A stretch of 64,000 bases of DNA, taken from the NCBI GenBank assembly GCA_958403395.1, contig CATXXF010000003.1, positions 33,515 to 97,514 on the forward strand. The letters are read 5' to 3'. The notes under the pieces were generated by a model, which was not told the origin of the DNA, ran no database searches, and worked only from the letters and a program-made list of their open reading frames with translations. The position numbers were made by a program, and so were the translations under genes. How positions within the stretch are numbered: the stretch's first letter is position 1; each line of letters starts with the position of its first letter. Origin of the DNA: an uncultured Collinsella sp. Lineage in GTDB: Bacteria > Actinomycetota > Coriobacteriia > Coriobacteriales > Coriobacteriaceae. Shown piece by piece: positions 8,331 to 17,830 of this stretch.

Positions 8331-10091
8331 GTGGCCGACCAGGACATCAAGATGCTCATCGAGCGCATTATGGCCGAGGCCCGGACCCATCAGTCCGCCC
8401 GCTTCTCAAACGAAATCTACGCAGACGAGCTGATTCTCAAAACCGGCCGACAGATGCAGAATTTCCTCCCCGACCAATACCGCAAGATGCGCGAGATATC
8501 GCGCTGGCAGGATGACCCCAAGGGCGGCGCGGGCCGCTGGCTATCGGAGGCCGAGCTTTTCTACCGCCAGGGCTTGCTGATGGCCGACTTTGAGGACGAC
8601 TGTCCCTACAACGGCACCTTTAAGTCGTACTTTCCCACCTACAATGCCATGAGCGACCGGCAGTTGCGCGGCTACTTTACCTGGCGTGCCCAAGTGCGCC
8701 GCGGAACCGTCGAGGAAATGTCTACATCCTTTGCCTTTCTGTATCTCTATGAGCTGATTTGCGGCATTGGCATAGATGATCCGCTCGAAGGTTTTAACAA
8801 GATCAAGGCCTTTTGGGATGTCTATCGCGCCTTCGAGCCCGGCATCGACCGGTTTGCGCGCGTGTGGCTGCAGGATTACGCCGTTTTCCACGGACTCGAC
8901 CCCAAGCTACTTCGCGACTCTAAAACCGTCATGTTCGATAACGCCCTTATCGAGCTGCGGCGCGCGGCACGAGACCTTGTACCAGCACCGGCACCGTCCG
9001 GCCAGACCCCTAAGCGTCGCAAAACCTCCGAGCCCACGCTCCCCCTTCCGCCCGATGAGGTGCGCGAGGAGCGACTCATGGCCGCCATCAACGCCCTCTC
9101 CACATACAACCTAAGTAACTCGCGGCTCGACCGCAGCCACCACCGCGATCTGCGCCACGTGGCGTGCGCCGTGTATGTCCGTATGGCGCGCTACTATGAC
9201 ACGCACCGAAAGACCGACATCGTGGCGAGCTTATTTGGGGAGGAGACGGCCATGCCCTACACCATGTTTGCCTCGGCCGTATTCTTTGCGCCCGAGCGCC
9301 ACGAGGACTGCGAATATCGCCTGGACCCCATTCACATCTACCGCTGCCAAAACGGCTTTTGGGAATGCATGCGAATTCACGGCAGCAGGCAAAAAAGCAG
9401 CAAGCTTGGTGAGATGATGCGCGCCTGCGACCAACGCCTACGCCTGGCCCTAGACCCCACCCACCCCCTGAAGGAGGAGAAGGTCCCCAAATATCTGGCC
9501 AAGATCATCGATGACGAGATCATGGCATGGCTTTCGTGGGACGCCGCACACCAGCCCATCAAGATCGATATCGATTTGAGCCAGCTGGGGCACATTCGGA
9601 GCGCCGCCGCGCAAACGCGCGAAGCGCTTTTGATCGATGAAGAGCGCGAGGGCGGCACACCTGTGGAAGCCGAGGCAGCGGACTCAGGGCAACCGGAAGC
9701 CGAGCCCGTAGCCGACGCGATTGTCGAGGCGGTCGCGGCACCCATTCGGCAGGACGATACCGACGAGCCAACCATATCCACCGAACAGTTTGGTGTCGTG
9801 GCACCGCTTCTCGCGCCGACGCCCCCGCTCGCAGCGGCTGCGCCCACTGACGCCGCGAGCGAACTCGCGCCCGCCGCAACCGCGTATCTGCGCGCACTGC
9901 TCGAGCAGAACGCAGCGCAAGCGACATCGGCAGTGGCGCACTCGGGACAGAGCGAGGACATGCTCGTCGATAGCATCAACGAGGCGCTCTTTGACCTGGT
10001 GGGTGACACCGTAATTGAATTTGGCGCGGCAGGACCGCAAATTATCGAGGACTACGAAGCAGACGTGAGAGGATACCTAGACTATGAGTGA
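8331..10091 (+). CDS. TerB_N / TerB_C domain protein (first gene of a three-gene cassette)
   Basis: 586 residues from a GTG behind GGAGAGGAG. Residues about 50-260 match the TerB_N domain, with the diagnostic YFPTYNAMSDRQLRGYFTWR at about 100-119 and a following helical region. The C-terminal 65 residues match TerB_C (LVDSINEALFDLVGDTVIE, then IIEDYEADVRGYLD). Between them lies a low-complexity Ala/Pro/Glu linker, about 440-520. TerB-type domains occur in stress and phage-defence contexts, often linked to ATPases and helicases. The gene overlaps the BrxD-like ATPase gene by 8 bp, which points to coupled translation and a joint complex. It carries no enzymatic motif and probably acts as scaffold or sensor. 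Confidence 0.85.
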   Translation: MADQDIKMLIERIMAEARTHQSARFSNEIYADELILKTGRQMQNFLPDQYRKMREISRWQDDPKGGAGRWLSEAELFYRQGLLMADFEDDCPYNGTFKSYFPTYNAMSDRQLRGYFTWRAQVRRGTVEEMSTSFAFLYLYELICGIGIDDPLEGFNKIKAFWDVYRAFEPGIDRFARVWLQDYAVFHGLDPKLLRDSKTVMFDNALIELRRAARDLVPAPAPSGQTPKRRKTSEPTLPLPPDEVREERLMAAINALSTYNLSNSRLDRSHHRDLRHVACAVYVRMARYYDTHRKTDIVASLFGEETAMPYTMFASAVFFAPERHEDCEYRLDPIHIYRCQNGFWECMRIHGSRQKSSKLGEMMRACDQRLRLALDPTHPLKEEKVPKYLAKIIDDEIMAWLSWDAAHQPIKIDIDLSQLGHIRSAAAQTREALLIDEEREGGTPVEAEAADSGQPEAEPVADAIVEAVAAPIRQDDTDEPTISTEQFGVVAPLLAPTPPLAAAAPTDAASELAPAATAYLRALLEQNAAQATSAVAHSGQSEDMLVDSINEALFDLVGDTVIEFGAAGPQIIEDYEADVRGYLDYE

Positions 10092-11388
10092 TACCGCATC
10101 CGCAGCACCCCGCGTGCCCAAGCGCGTCGCCGCCGTCATTCTCAACTCGCTCAAGGGCGGCGTGGTCCCGCGCATCGGCCTTCCCTATATCACCGTGGGA
10201 CGCGAGGTCGAGATTCGCGCCCTGCTCACCGATTTGAGTCTCATCGCCGACGGCGGCGCAAGCTTCCGCTTTCTGGTCGGTCGCTACGGCGCCGGCAAGA
10301 GCTTTTTGCTCCAAACCATCCGAACGCATGCCATGGGCGAGGGATTCGTCGTCGCCGATGCAGACTTATCCCCCGAGCGCCGTCTGCAGGGCGGGCAGGG
10401 GCAGGGCCTTGCCACCTACCGCGAGCTCATACGCAATATATCGACCAAGACGCGCCCCGAGGGCGGTGCACTCAACCTAATTCTGGATCGCTGGGTTGCC
10501 TCGTGTGCCGACGTCGACGAGTCGGTCGTCAATGCCCAACTGGCCCCGCTCGAGGAGATGGTCCACGGCTTCGACTTCACCCGCATGCTTCGCCGCTATC
10601 GCACGGCCGTATCCGAGGGCGACGAGGAAGCCATGAGCCGCGTGACCAAATGGATCCGCGGCGAATACCGTACCAAGAGCGAGGCTCGCGCCGAGCTGGG
10701 CTCCTCGACCATCATCAGCGATGACGACTGGTACGACTACGTTAAGCTCATTGCACGCTTTTTGGTCTGCAGCGGATACAAGGGCATGCTGGTGCTCATC
10801 GACGAGCTCGTGAATCTGTACAAGATTCCCAACGCGATCACGCGCCAATACAACTACGAGAAGATCCTGACTATGTACAACGACACGCTCCAGGGCAAGG
10901 CGCAGTACCTGGGCATGATCATGGGCGGCACTCCAACCTCTATCGAAGACCGCCGCCGAGGCGTGTTCTCCTACGAGGCCCTGCGCAGCCGACTCGCTCA
11001 GGGCCGCTTTGCGCGCGAGGACCTTAAGGACATGCTCGCGCCCATCATCCGCCTGCAGCCACTCACCTATGAGGAGTTGCTGGTGCTGATCGAAAAACTC
11101 ATGCAAATTCACGCCGGCTACTTTGGCTGGACGCCCACGCTTACCGAGAACGACTTGGTGGACTTCCTCAAGATCGAGTTCGGTCGTGTGGGAGCCGACA
11201 CGCATCTGACGCCGCGTGAAGTCATTCGTGACTTTATCGAACTGCTCGATATCCTGTGTCAGAACCCCGATGCAAATGTGGCGGAGCTGCTGCAAAGCGT
11301 TGGTGGCGACGCGCTGGCGCCGGCAGCCGCAACAGGCGACACCGGCACCGCAGACGGCGACCGTAACTTCGCCGAATTCACCATCTAG
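10084..11388 (+). CDS. BrxD-like P-loop ATPase (DUF2791, BrxC/BrxD family)
   Basis: 434 residues. Walker A is GRYGAGKS at residues 66-73, typical of the BREX ATP-binding family; Walker B is MLVLIDELVNLYK with Asp240 and Glu241. Further family marks are LPYITVGREVEIRALL near the N-terminus and YLGMIMGGTPTSIEDRRRGVFSYEALRSRL in the second half, here spanning 10900-10990. In type 2 and type 6 BREX loci this ATPase (BrxD) lies beside the Lhr-like helicase BrxHI, as here. No PglX methyltransferase or PglZ is present. It probably forms a ring or clamp that drives or gates the helicase. A 33-bp hairpin repeat starts directly after its stop. Confidence 0.9.
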   Translation: MSDTASAAPRVPKRVAAVILNSLKGGVVPRIGLPYITVGREVEIRALLTDLSLIADGGASFRFLVGRYGAGKSFLLQTIRTHAMGEGFVVADADLSPERRLQGGQGQGLATYRELIRNISTKTRPEGGALNLILDRWVASCADVDESVVNAQLAPLEEMVHGFDFTRMLRRYRTAVSEGDEEAMSRVTKWIRGEYRTKSEARAELGSSTIISDDDWYDYVKLIARFLVCSGYKGMLVLIDELVNLYKIPNAITRQYNYEKILTMYNDTLQGKAQYLGMIMGGTPTSIEDRRRGVFSYEALRSRLAQGRFAREDLKDMLAPIIRLQPLTYEELLVLIEKLMQIHAGYFGWTPTLTENDLVDFLKIEFGRVGADTHLTPREVIRDFIELLDILCQNPDANVAELLQSVGGDALAPAAATGDTGTADGDRNFAEFTI

Positions 11389-11421
11389 CCTGCCAAAAAG
11401 GGACAGGTTTATTTTGGTAGG
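11389..11421. repeat. CTGTCCC-loop hairpin, copy 1 (inverse orientation)
   Basis: A 33-bp stem-loop with arms CCTGCCAAAA and TTTTGGTAGG, beginning at the base after the brxD-like stop codon. Its reverse complement matches the repeat at 52410-52442 at 32 of 33 positions. It lies between the ATPase and helicase genes and could modulate read-through, but it lacks a T-tract on the plus strand. Confidence 0.8.
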
Positions 11422-11504
11422 TTCTATCTGGGCAAACGTTGAGGCAGTAATGCAGCAAGCCGTTGCCAGCCGCGTTGAGAGATTCGTTTTTGAGAGGAGG
11501 CCCC

Positions 11505-13949
11505 GTGAACGCCTTTGACCGCTACGCCCCGTTTATCCAAGACTTCATCTACTCCCACGATTGGGAGAGCTTGCGCTCTATCCAGGTTGCGGCGGCAGAT
11601 GCCATCTTTAACACGCAGGACAATGTGCTCCTGACGGCATCCACGGCTTCCGGCAAAACCGAGGCAGCCTTTTTTCCCATCCTGACCGAGTTTTGGGAGA
11701 ACCCGCCCGCAAGCGTGGGCGCCCTCTACATTGGCCCCCTCAAGGCGCTCATCAATGACCAATTCGTCCGCCTCAACGACCTGTGCGAAGAAGCCAATAT
11801 CCCTGTCTGGCACTGGCATGGCGATGTCTCGCAGTCGCACAAGGCTAAGCTCATCAAAAAACCGAGCGGCATCTTGCAGATTACGCCCGAGTCACTCGAG
11901 GCACTCCTGATCCACAAGCACATGGCAATTCCGCGTATGTTTTGCGACCTGCGCTATGTGGTCATCGACGAGGTCCACTCGCTCATGCGTGGTGACCGCG
12001 GCGGGCAGACGCTCTGCCTTATCGAGCGTCTTTCGCGCATGGCGGGCGTGCGGCCCAGGCGCATCGGCCTTTCGGCCACCATCGGGGACCCGGAACGCAC
12101 GGGCGCCTTCTTGTCGCAGGGGACGGGACGCGACTGCGTCATCCCCCGCTTTGAGGAGCCGCGCCGCGTGTGGCGTATCTCCATGGAGCACTTCTACAAC
12201 TCGGGTCCCCAGGCTCAGCAGCGGGGATTCGAGGGCATGGGTCCTCAAGAGGCCGAAGTGCTTGCATGCGAGCGCATTGAGGCAGCGGCACCCGCGGCAC
12301 TGCCCGTCAGCACCCAAGACATGCGCCATAGCGGACAACTCACACAGGAGGAACGCCGCCAATGTCGCGAGCAGGCACGGGGCAAGGCTGCCCCCAAGGA
12401 CAGTCGCGCTTCCTCGGCCCCCGAGGGCGAAGTCGACATCCCCCGGGCCACCGAGCAGACGCTTCTCAACCCCACCGACACCGCACCCGACAACGCCGAC
12501 CCCGGCATGGGCTACATCTTTGAACATACCCGCGGCCGCAAGTGCCTGGTCTTTGCCAACTCGCGCGAGGAGGCAGAGGCCGTGTGCTCCATGTTGCGCA
12601 GCTACTGTGAAAGCCGGCACGAGCCCGACCGTTTCCTCATCCATCACGGCAATCTTTCGGCATCGTTGCGTGAGACGGCAGAAGAGCTCATGCGCGACGA
12701 GGAACAGGCACAGACAACCGTCACCACCTCTACGCTGGAGCTCGGTATCGATATCGGCCGTCTGGAGCGTGCGTTTCAGATCGATGCGCCGTTTACCGTC
12801 AGCTCCTTTTTGCAGCGAATGGGCCGCACGGGACGCCGCGACCTTCCGCCCGAGATGTGGTTTGTCATGCGCGAGGAAGAGCCCGAGCCGCGCACGATGA
12901 TGCCCGAGACCATTCCGTGGAAGCTCCTGCAGGGCATCGCGCTCGTACAGCTCTATCGCGAGGAAAAGTGGGTCGAGCCGCCTGAGCTCGATCGACTTCC
13001 CTACAGTCTGCTCTATCACCAGACCATGTCGACGCTTGCCAGCACCGGCGAACTCACACCGGCAGAGCTTGCCCAGCGCGTACTCACGCTCAGTTATTTC
13101 CATCGAGTCTCGGCCGATGACTATCGCGTGTTGCTGCGCCACCTCATCAAGATCGACCATATTCAGGTCACCGAGGGCGGTGGGCTCATTGTGGGCCTCG
13201 CGGGCGAACGCATCATTAACAACTTTAAGTTCTACGCCGTGTTCCAGGAAAACGAGGAGTTCACCGTCCGCAGCGAGTCGGCCGAGTTGGGCACAATCGT
13301 CAATCCGCCACCGCCCGGTGAGCGCATCGCCATCGCCGGACACTGCTGGATTGTCGAGGAAGTGGACTGGAAGCGCCACACCGTCTTTGCCACGCAGGTC
13401 AAGGGCCGGGTGCCGGCCTACTTTGGCGACTGCCCCGGCGACATCAATACACACGTACTCGAGCGCATGCGCAAGGCGCTCAACGAGCACGCAGTATATC
13501 CGTACCTTATGGGTAACGCACGGGCCCGCTTGGCGCAGGCTCGCCATACGGCCGAGATTTCGGGCGCGGGGACCAAGCCGCTCATCAGCCTGGGTGGCGA
13601 CACCTGGGTGCTTTTCCCCTGGTTGGGCAGCTACGCCTTTCTGGCGCTCGAGCGTATGCTCAAGATTAAATGCGCCGCGGAGCTGGGCCTTCGCGGACTC
13701 GACCCATCACGCCCGTACTTTATGCAGTTTAAGATGAAGGCCGACGAGGAGACATTCTTTGAGGTGCTCGTCGCCGAGGCCGAGAAGGACTTCGACCCCA
13801 TCGAGCTCGTCTATCCCGACGAGGTGCCTTATTTTGATTGCTACGACGAGTACGTTCCCGAGGAGCTCGTGCGCAAAGGCTTCGCCGAAGGCGTGCTCGA
13901 CATCGAGGGCATGAAGCAGCGCGTCCTCAGCTGGCGCGACCACGCCTAA
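11505..13949 (+). CDS. Lhr-like DEAD/DEAH-box helicase (BrxHI-type)
   Basis: 814 residues starting at GTG 11505 behind GAGAGGAGG. Helicase motifs are in order: Walker A TASGKTEA (Lys51), Ia GPLKALIND, Ib TPESLEALL, DEVH box VVIDEVHSL (155-158), LSATIGD, then in RecA2 STLELGIDIG and QRMGRTGRR. The RecA domains are separated by a charged linker of about 80 residues. The C-terminal 350 residues form the winged-helix and core region of Lhr-type enzymes. Such superfamily 2 helicases unwind DNA or RNA-DNA hybrids with 3'-5' polarity. It is the third gene of the TerB-BrxD-helicase cassette and probably its effector or translocating motor. Confidence 0.9.
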   Translation: MNAFDRYAPFIQDFIYSHDWESLRSIQVAAADAIFNTQDNVLLTASTASGKTEAAFFPILTEFWENPPASVGALYIGPLKALINDQFVRLNDLCEEANIPVWHWHGDVSQSHKAKLIKKPSGILQITPESLEALLIHKHMAIPRMFCDLRYVVIDEVHSLMRGDRGGQTLCLIERLSRMAGVRPRRIGLSATIGDPERTGAFLSQGTGRDCVIPRFEEPRRVWRISMEHFYNSGPQAQQRGFEGMGPQEAEVLACERIEAAAPAALPVSTQDMRHSGQLTQEERRQCREQARGKAAPKDSRASSAPEGEVDIPRATEQTLLNPTDTAPDNADPGMGYIFEHTRGRKCLVFANSREEAEAVCSMLRSYCESRHEPDRFLIHHGNLSASLRETAEELMRDEEQAQTTVTTSTLELGIDIGRLERAFQIDAPFTVSSFLQRMGRTGRRDLPPEMWFVMREEEPEPRTMMPETIPWKLLQGIALVQLYREEKWVEPPELDRLPYSLLYHQTMSTLASTGELTPAELAQRVLTLSYFHRVSADDYRVLLRHLIKIDHIQVTEGGGLIVGLAGERIINNFKFYAVFQENEEFTVRSESAELGTIVNPPPPGERIAIAGHCWIVEEVDWKRHTVFATQVKGRVPAYFGDCPGDINTHVLERMRKALNEHAVYPYLMGNARARLAQARHTAEISGAGTKPLISLGGDTWVLFPWLGSYAFLALERMLKIKCAAELGLRGLDPSRPYFMQFKMKADEETFFEVLVAEAEKDFDPIELVYPDEVPYFDCYDEYVPEELVRKGFAEGVLDIEGMKQRVLSWRDHA

Positions 13950-13968
13950 GACCGGTCTTTTTTGGGAC

Positions 13969-14020
13969 GGGGCTTGTTGAGCTACTTTGGGCATGACCAT
14001 GAAGTAGCTAAAAGAGCCCC
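13969..14020. terminator. Long inverted repeat between convergent genes
   Basis: GGGGCT and AGCTACTT on the left pair with AAGTAGCT and AGCCCC on the right, forming a nested stem of 14 bp around a GC-rich loop. It lies between the helicase gene and the convergent methyltransferase-like gene. T-rich bases flank it on both sides, so it may end transcription in both directions. Confidence 0.6.
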
Positions 14021-14051
14021 ACCACAAACAGACTGGTCGCAGGGAGACGTG

Positions 14052-14927
14052 CTAGTCGTGGAGAGCAGTGCCGAGGAAGTCGGCGTCGAAGGGCACGGCT
14101 TCGGCAAAGGCATAGTCGACGTCGCTGGCGATGAGCAGGTAGTTTTCCTCGCCGCCGAACTCCGTATCGCCACATGGGACCACCCAGGCGTGGGCGAACA
14201 CCTCGAGTGCCGTGGCGGCGCAGTCGCGCAGGAACGTCACATCGCTCCCCTCGTTTGCGCTCACGATATTGGCAACGTAGACACCACCGGCATTTAGGCT
14301 GCCTCGCACTAAACGCAACGCCTCAACCGTCGCCAGCTCGCGTACGGGTTCGGCGCCGCCAAAGCAATCGCTCACGACCACGTCGTAGCGACGATGGCCC
14401 ACGCTCGTCACGCCCAGATACGAGCGAGCCTCAGCGGTAATCACCCGCAGGCGATCGCCCACCGCGTGCTCCAGCCCATCCAGATAGAACCAGCGGCGCG
14501 CCAGGCGCGTAATCTCGGCATCGTACTCAATGACGTCCATGCGCAAGCTCTCGTGCGACATCAGCGCAAACTTGGGATAGGCAAACCCACCGCCGCCCAG
14601 CATAAGCATACGGTCGATACCGTGACCGTAAACGTCGCGCATCACATCCTCGGCCTCAAACACGTCGTCAAACGCGCGATAGTACGCAAAGACCGGCTCC
14701 GCCCAACGATCGCCAACATAGCTCGCGCTTTGGTAGACGCCGCCCTGCACGAGCACACGGACCTCGTCACCGCCCTCATCGTGCACGCGTTTCACGCGCG
14801 CCAACCCATTGCGGGTTCGCGCAACCTGCAGACAGGCAGCACGAACAGCGACAGCGGCCGCACCAAGCGCCGCGGCCCCCAGGGCAACGCCGGCAACGAC
14901 GCCGGCAGAAACACTCGGCTTGTTCAT
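14052..14927 (-). CDS. Spermidine-synthase-like SAM enzyme with an N-terminal membrane segment
   Basis: 291 residues. The N-terminus (about 8-30) is an Ala-rich hydrophobic stretch, VVAGVALGAAALGAAAVAV, probably a membrane anchor. The rest is a Rossmann-fold domain of the spermidine synthase superfamily: MLMLGGGGFAYPKF (SAM loop), MDVIEYDAEITRLAR (acidic loop), and YDVVVSDCFGGAEP. True polyamine synthases are usually soluble and have a DxxD motif; I do not see one clearly, so a different acceptor is likely. The start codon directly follows the elp3 stop (TAA-ATG), so they form an operon. Confidence 0.75.
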   Translation of the reverse strand: MNKPSVSAGVVAGVALGAAALGAAAVAVRAACLQVARTRNGLARVKRVHDEGGDEVRVLVQGGVYQSASYVGDRWAEPVFAYYRAFDDVFEAEDVMRDVYGHGIDRMLMLGGGGFAYPKFALMSHESLRMDVIEYDAEITRLARRWFYLDGLEHAVGDRLRVITAEARSYLGVTSVGHRRYDVVVSDCFGGAEPVRELATVEALRLVRGSLNAGGVYVANIVSANEGSDVTFLRDCAATALEVFAHAWVVPCGDTEFGGEENYLLIASDVDYAFAEAVPFDADFLGTALHD

Positions 14928-16835
14928 TTAGAGCTCCTTTTGCAGATAGAGTCCGTGGTCGTAAAAACCCAAATGGCGATAGTACTCGCGCGTACCGATC
15001 GCGCTGATCACGTTGATGCGCGCATAACCCGCATCCCGGGCAATCTCGCACGCACGCTCTACGAGCAGACGCCCCAACCCATGGTGCTGGGCCGCCTGGC
15101 CTTGATACCCCACGCGCGCCGCCATGCCATACACGTGTACCTCGCGAATCATCGCCTCGTCCGGCATCGTCAGCAACTCGTCCGCATGCGCGGCAACAAA
15201 CGAATGGTCGGGCAGCGACAACCGCAAAAAGCCCGCGATCTTGCCCCGCGGCGTCACCCACTGCAAAAAGCACTCGTGCGTCACCGGCGTCTCGTACGCC
15301 ACCTCCTCATCAAGAGATAGCTCATCCAAGTCGGCACCCGCCGTGCTGATCTCGCGATAGCGAATCTCGCGCACTGTCGCACCGTCACCCCGAGCCGCCA
15401 AGCGGTTCTCAACGAGCTGGCGCAGGTTGGGTTTCTTGTTGCCCACCATGATGTCGTCGGAGCTAAAGTCACGGATCATACGGCTAATACGACAGAACGC
15501 CGGCGTCACCACGATGTCGTCGGCCAATACGTCGAGCAACTCCTCCTCGGTATAGGGACGCCACTCGCCACGCTCGTAGCAGCCCACCAAACGCGAGCCC
15601 TCGATGAGCGCACACGGATAGACCTTGGCCTCGTCGGGCATAAAGGCCCCCTCGGTCATAAAGCGCTCGTAGTCGAGCTTGTCCCCCTCGGGCGTGGCGC
15701 CCAGCAAGTTGAGCATAAAGTGCGCGTGGATCTTAAAGCCAAACAGGCGCGCAAGCGAAAACGCCCGCTCGATCTGAGCCACCGAAATGCGACGCTCGTT
15801 GATATCGAGCAGGTGCTGGTCGAGGCTCTGGATACCCATCTGAATCTTGGTGCAACCCAGGCGGCGGATGAGCGTGAGGGCCTGCGGCGTTACGGCATCG
15901 GGGCGCGTCTCGATAACGAGCCCCACCACGCGATGCTTCGTCGTCTCGTTAATGCGCTGCTGACGCTCGAGCTCCTCCATCGTTGCCGTCTGCCACTTGG
16001 CAACCTCGCCCCACGGCGTACCGGGGCCGTACAGACGACGCACCGCGCGGTTATAGCCGCCCACGGCAGCATCCACACGCTCCTGTTCGCCAGCAATACC
16101 TGCCGCAAGCTCACACTCGTCGGTCGCAATGCCGGCAGCCCGATAGCGCTCACGGCGCTCTGCTACCACAGGCGGCAGGGCATCGGCGGGAGCGTCATCG
16201 AGCAGACGCCCCGCCTCGGCACGGCTGATGCCCGGACGGGCCAGCATGGGGTTAGCCGCCACACCGGCCACGGCATCGTCATTGAGCGCGCGGAAGAGCT
16301 CCGACATAAACCAGGTCTGATAGCCTTCCGGGTAGTCGCTCCAAGTACCGCCGAGCACGATAAGCTCGATCTTGTCGGTCGCATGCCCCATCTGCGAAAG
16401 CGCGGTCAGACGAGCGCTCACCTGCAGATACGGGTCAAAGCAATTTTGCTCCGCACGGGCGCACGCCGGCTCGGCGTGCAGATAACTCTTGGGCATGCGC
16501 AGATCGTTGGGGCAAAACAGGCAATCGCCCGAACAGGGCCAGGGCTTGGTGATGACGGTAATGGTCGCCACGCCCGAAGCCGTGCGGCGTGGCTTCATGC
16601 GCAGCACCTGTAGCAGCTGACGCTCCAGCTCGGCATCGACATTCCATCCATCCCAACGAGCCGGATCCTCACGTTTAACCCGCTGGTAGAACGGCAGCAG
16701 ACGGCGCTTGGCCAGATCGCGCTTATCGGCACCCTCACGGCGCGCCTCGGCATGTATCAGTTTGACGAGAACCTTGTCGTCTACGGTCTCGCCGCAACGC
16801 AGAGCCTCGAGTATGTTCAAGATAATCTGTTCCAT
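14928..16835 (-). CDS. tRNA uridine-34 carboxymethyl-forming enzyme, Elp3 family (radical SAM/GNAT)
   Basis: 635 residues. The radical SAM cluster motif is C-x3-C-x2-C in PWPCSGDCLFCPND. Family marks include VLGGTWSDYPEGYQ, ETRPDAVTPQAL and CTKIQMGIQSLD. The C-terminal 150 residues are a GNAT acetyltransferase domain with the acetyl-CoA loop GLGRLLVERACEIAR and the final GFYDHG block. Elp3 joins acetyl-CoA to U34 of certain tRNAs using a 5'-deoxyadenosyl radical, supporting decoding at the wobble base. Bacterial members act alone, without the other Elongator subunits. A terminator of the preceding operon sits just upstream. The spermidine-synthase-like gene follows with no gap. Confidence 0.9.
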   Translation of the reverse strand: MEQIILNILEALRCGETVDDKVLVKLIHAEARREGADKRDLAKRRLLPFYQRVKREDPARWDGWNVDAELERQLLQVLRMKPRRTASGVATITVITKPWPCSGDCLFCPNDLRMPKSYLHAEPACARAEQNCFDPYLQVSARLTALSQMGHATDKIELIVLGGTWSDYPEGYQTWFMSELFRALNDDAVAGVAANPMLARPGISRAEAGRLLDDAPADALPPVVAERRERYRAAGIATDECELAAGIAGEQERVDAAVGGYNRAVRRLYGPGTPWGEVAKWQTATMEELERQQRINETTKHRVVGLVIETRPDAVTPQALTLIRRLGCTKIQMGIQSLDQHLLDINERRISVAQIERAFSLARLFGFKIHAHFMLNLLGATPEGDKLDYERFMTEGAFMPDEAKVYPCALIEGSRLVGCYERGEWRPYTEEELLDVLADDIVVTPAFCRISRMIRDFSSDDIMVGNKKPNLRQLVENRLAARGDGATVREIRYREISTAGADLDELSLDEEVAYETPVTHECFLQWVTPRGKIAGFLRLSLPDHSFVAAHADELLTMPDEAMIREVHVYGMAARVGYQGQAAQHHGLGRLLVERACEIARDAGYARINVISAIGTREYYRHLGFYDHGLYLQKEL

Positions 16836-16855
16836 GACCCCATTGTAAAGGCAAA

Positions 16856-16885
16856 GGCGCCGGAACCCGTCACGGCTCCGGCGCC
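16856..16885 (-). terminator. Intrinsic terminator of the XRE/DUF4097 operon
   Basis: GGCGCCGGA pairs with TCCGGCGCC around a short loop, followed on the minus strand by a TTTGCCTTT tract. It ends the operon 18543-16931 and lies just before elp3. Confidence 0.75.
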
Positions 16886-16930
16886 TCCATCAAAGAGCAT
16901 GCCTATATGTACCGATCTCCGAAACCGCTG

Positions 16931-17830
16931 TCACTCCGAATCAAACGACATGTCGCCCGAACCGACCTCAAAACGATACGTGGCAGACTTATCGCCGTTA
17001 TCGAATTCAAGATCCAAAATGGTCTCGCCGTCGTAGTCAAGCGGAAGGAAATCGCTCTCGAAGTCGCCGCTTCCCAAGGTGAGGCTCGCCTTAAAGCCCG
17101 TCGAGTTCGGAACCGTCATCTCCACGTCACCCGAGCCCACACTCACGTCCATCGACTTCGCGGGGGCCTGGTAGAGCTCGAACGTCACATCGCCCGAACC
17201 GACCTCGGCATTCAGGGTATCGGTCACGGTGCCCGTAAACTCAACGTCTCCCGAGTCCAGCGTTACATCCAGATCATGGCACGCAATGCCCGCGACCGTC
17301 AGGTCACCCGACCCCACATTCGCCGTAATGCCCACCAGGTTATCCGCAACATCTCGCGGCAGCTCAATGGTAATTGTGCGGTCAATCGCACGCTTATCAT
17401 CGTAGTCGAACTGACTGATCTTGAGCGTAGAGCCCTTGACCTCAGCAAGGTTCCGGGTAGCCGCATCAGAAGCAGACGTTGCCTTCGCAACGCGGCCGCT
17501 TTCGATAACACGCACCGGGCCGCCAGAGACACATTTAACATCGACCGTCCCCGACGTCACGTCCAAGTCGAGCGATTGGAACGTGTCTTCGTCAAAAGTC
17601 GTGCTCGAAAGCTGCTGAGGCCGAGCGGAATAGTTACCGCTATCCAAGAGATCATCGTCGTCAAACATATCGTCAAAATCAGACAAATTGCCAGATAGAA
17701 TACCGGTCGTACGCACCATATCGGAATGAGCCAATAGCCGCGAAATGCCAAAGACAAGCCCAATGATGAGCACAAACGCTCCGATGCCAACGCCCAAGCG
17801 TACCTTGGATTCATGCGAAAGCTTCATCAT
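16931..17830 (-). CDS. DUF4097-family membrane-anchored beta-helix-like protein
   Basis: 299 residues. A single membrane segment spans about 11-32 (LGVGIGAFVLIIGLVFGISRLL). The outer part carries the repeated GSGDV/DSGDV pattern (VGSGDLTV, LDSGDVEF, VGSGDVTF, VGSGDVEM, LGSGDFES, VGSGDMSF), about one per 20-25 residues, as in DUF4097/DUF4098 adhesin-like proteins with a repetitive beta roll. A run of acidic residues (about 50-60) precedes it. The ATG overlaps the stop of the upstream XRE-type regulator (ATGA), so the two form an operon. Its role may be sensing the envelope or forming a surface layer; in other phyla such pairs respond to membrane stress. Confidence 0.8.
   Translation of the reverse strand: MMKLSHESKVRLGVGIGAFVLIIGLVFGISRLLAHSDMVRTTGILSGNLSDFDDMFDDDDLLDSGNYSARPQQLSSTTFDEDTFQSLDLDVTSGTVDVKCVSGGPVRVIESGRVAKATSASDAATRNLAEVKGSTLKISQFDYDDKRAIDRTITIELPRDVADNLVGITANVGSGDLTVAGIACHDLDVTLDSGDVEFTGTVTDTLNAEVGSGDVTFELYQAPAKSMDVSVGSGDVEMTVPNSTGFKASLTLGSGDFESDFLPLDYDGETILDLEFDNGDKSATYRFEVGSGDMSFDSE

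Noticed and set aside
8331..13949. Complete BREX system
   Set aside because: No PglX, PglZ, BrxA or BrxB gene is near; only the ATPase and helicase types are shared.
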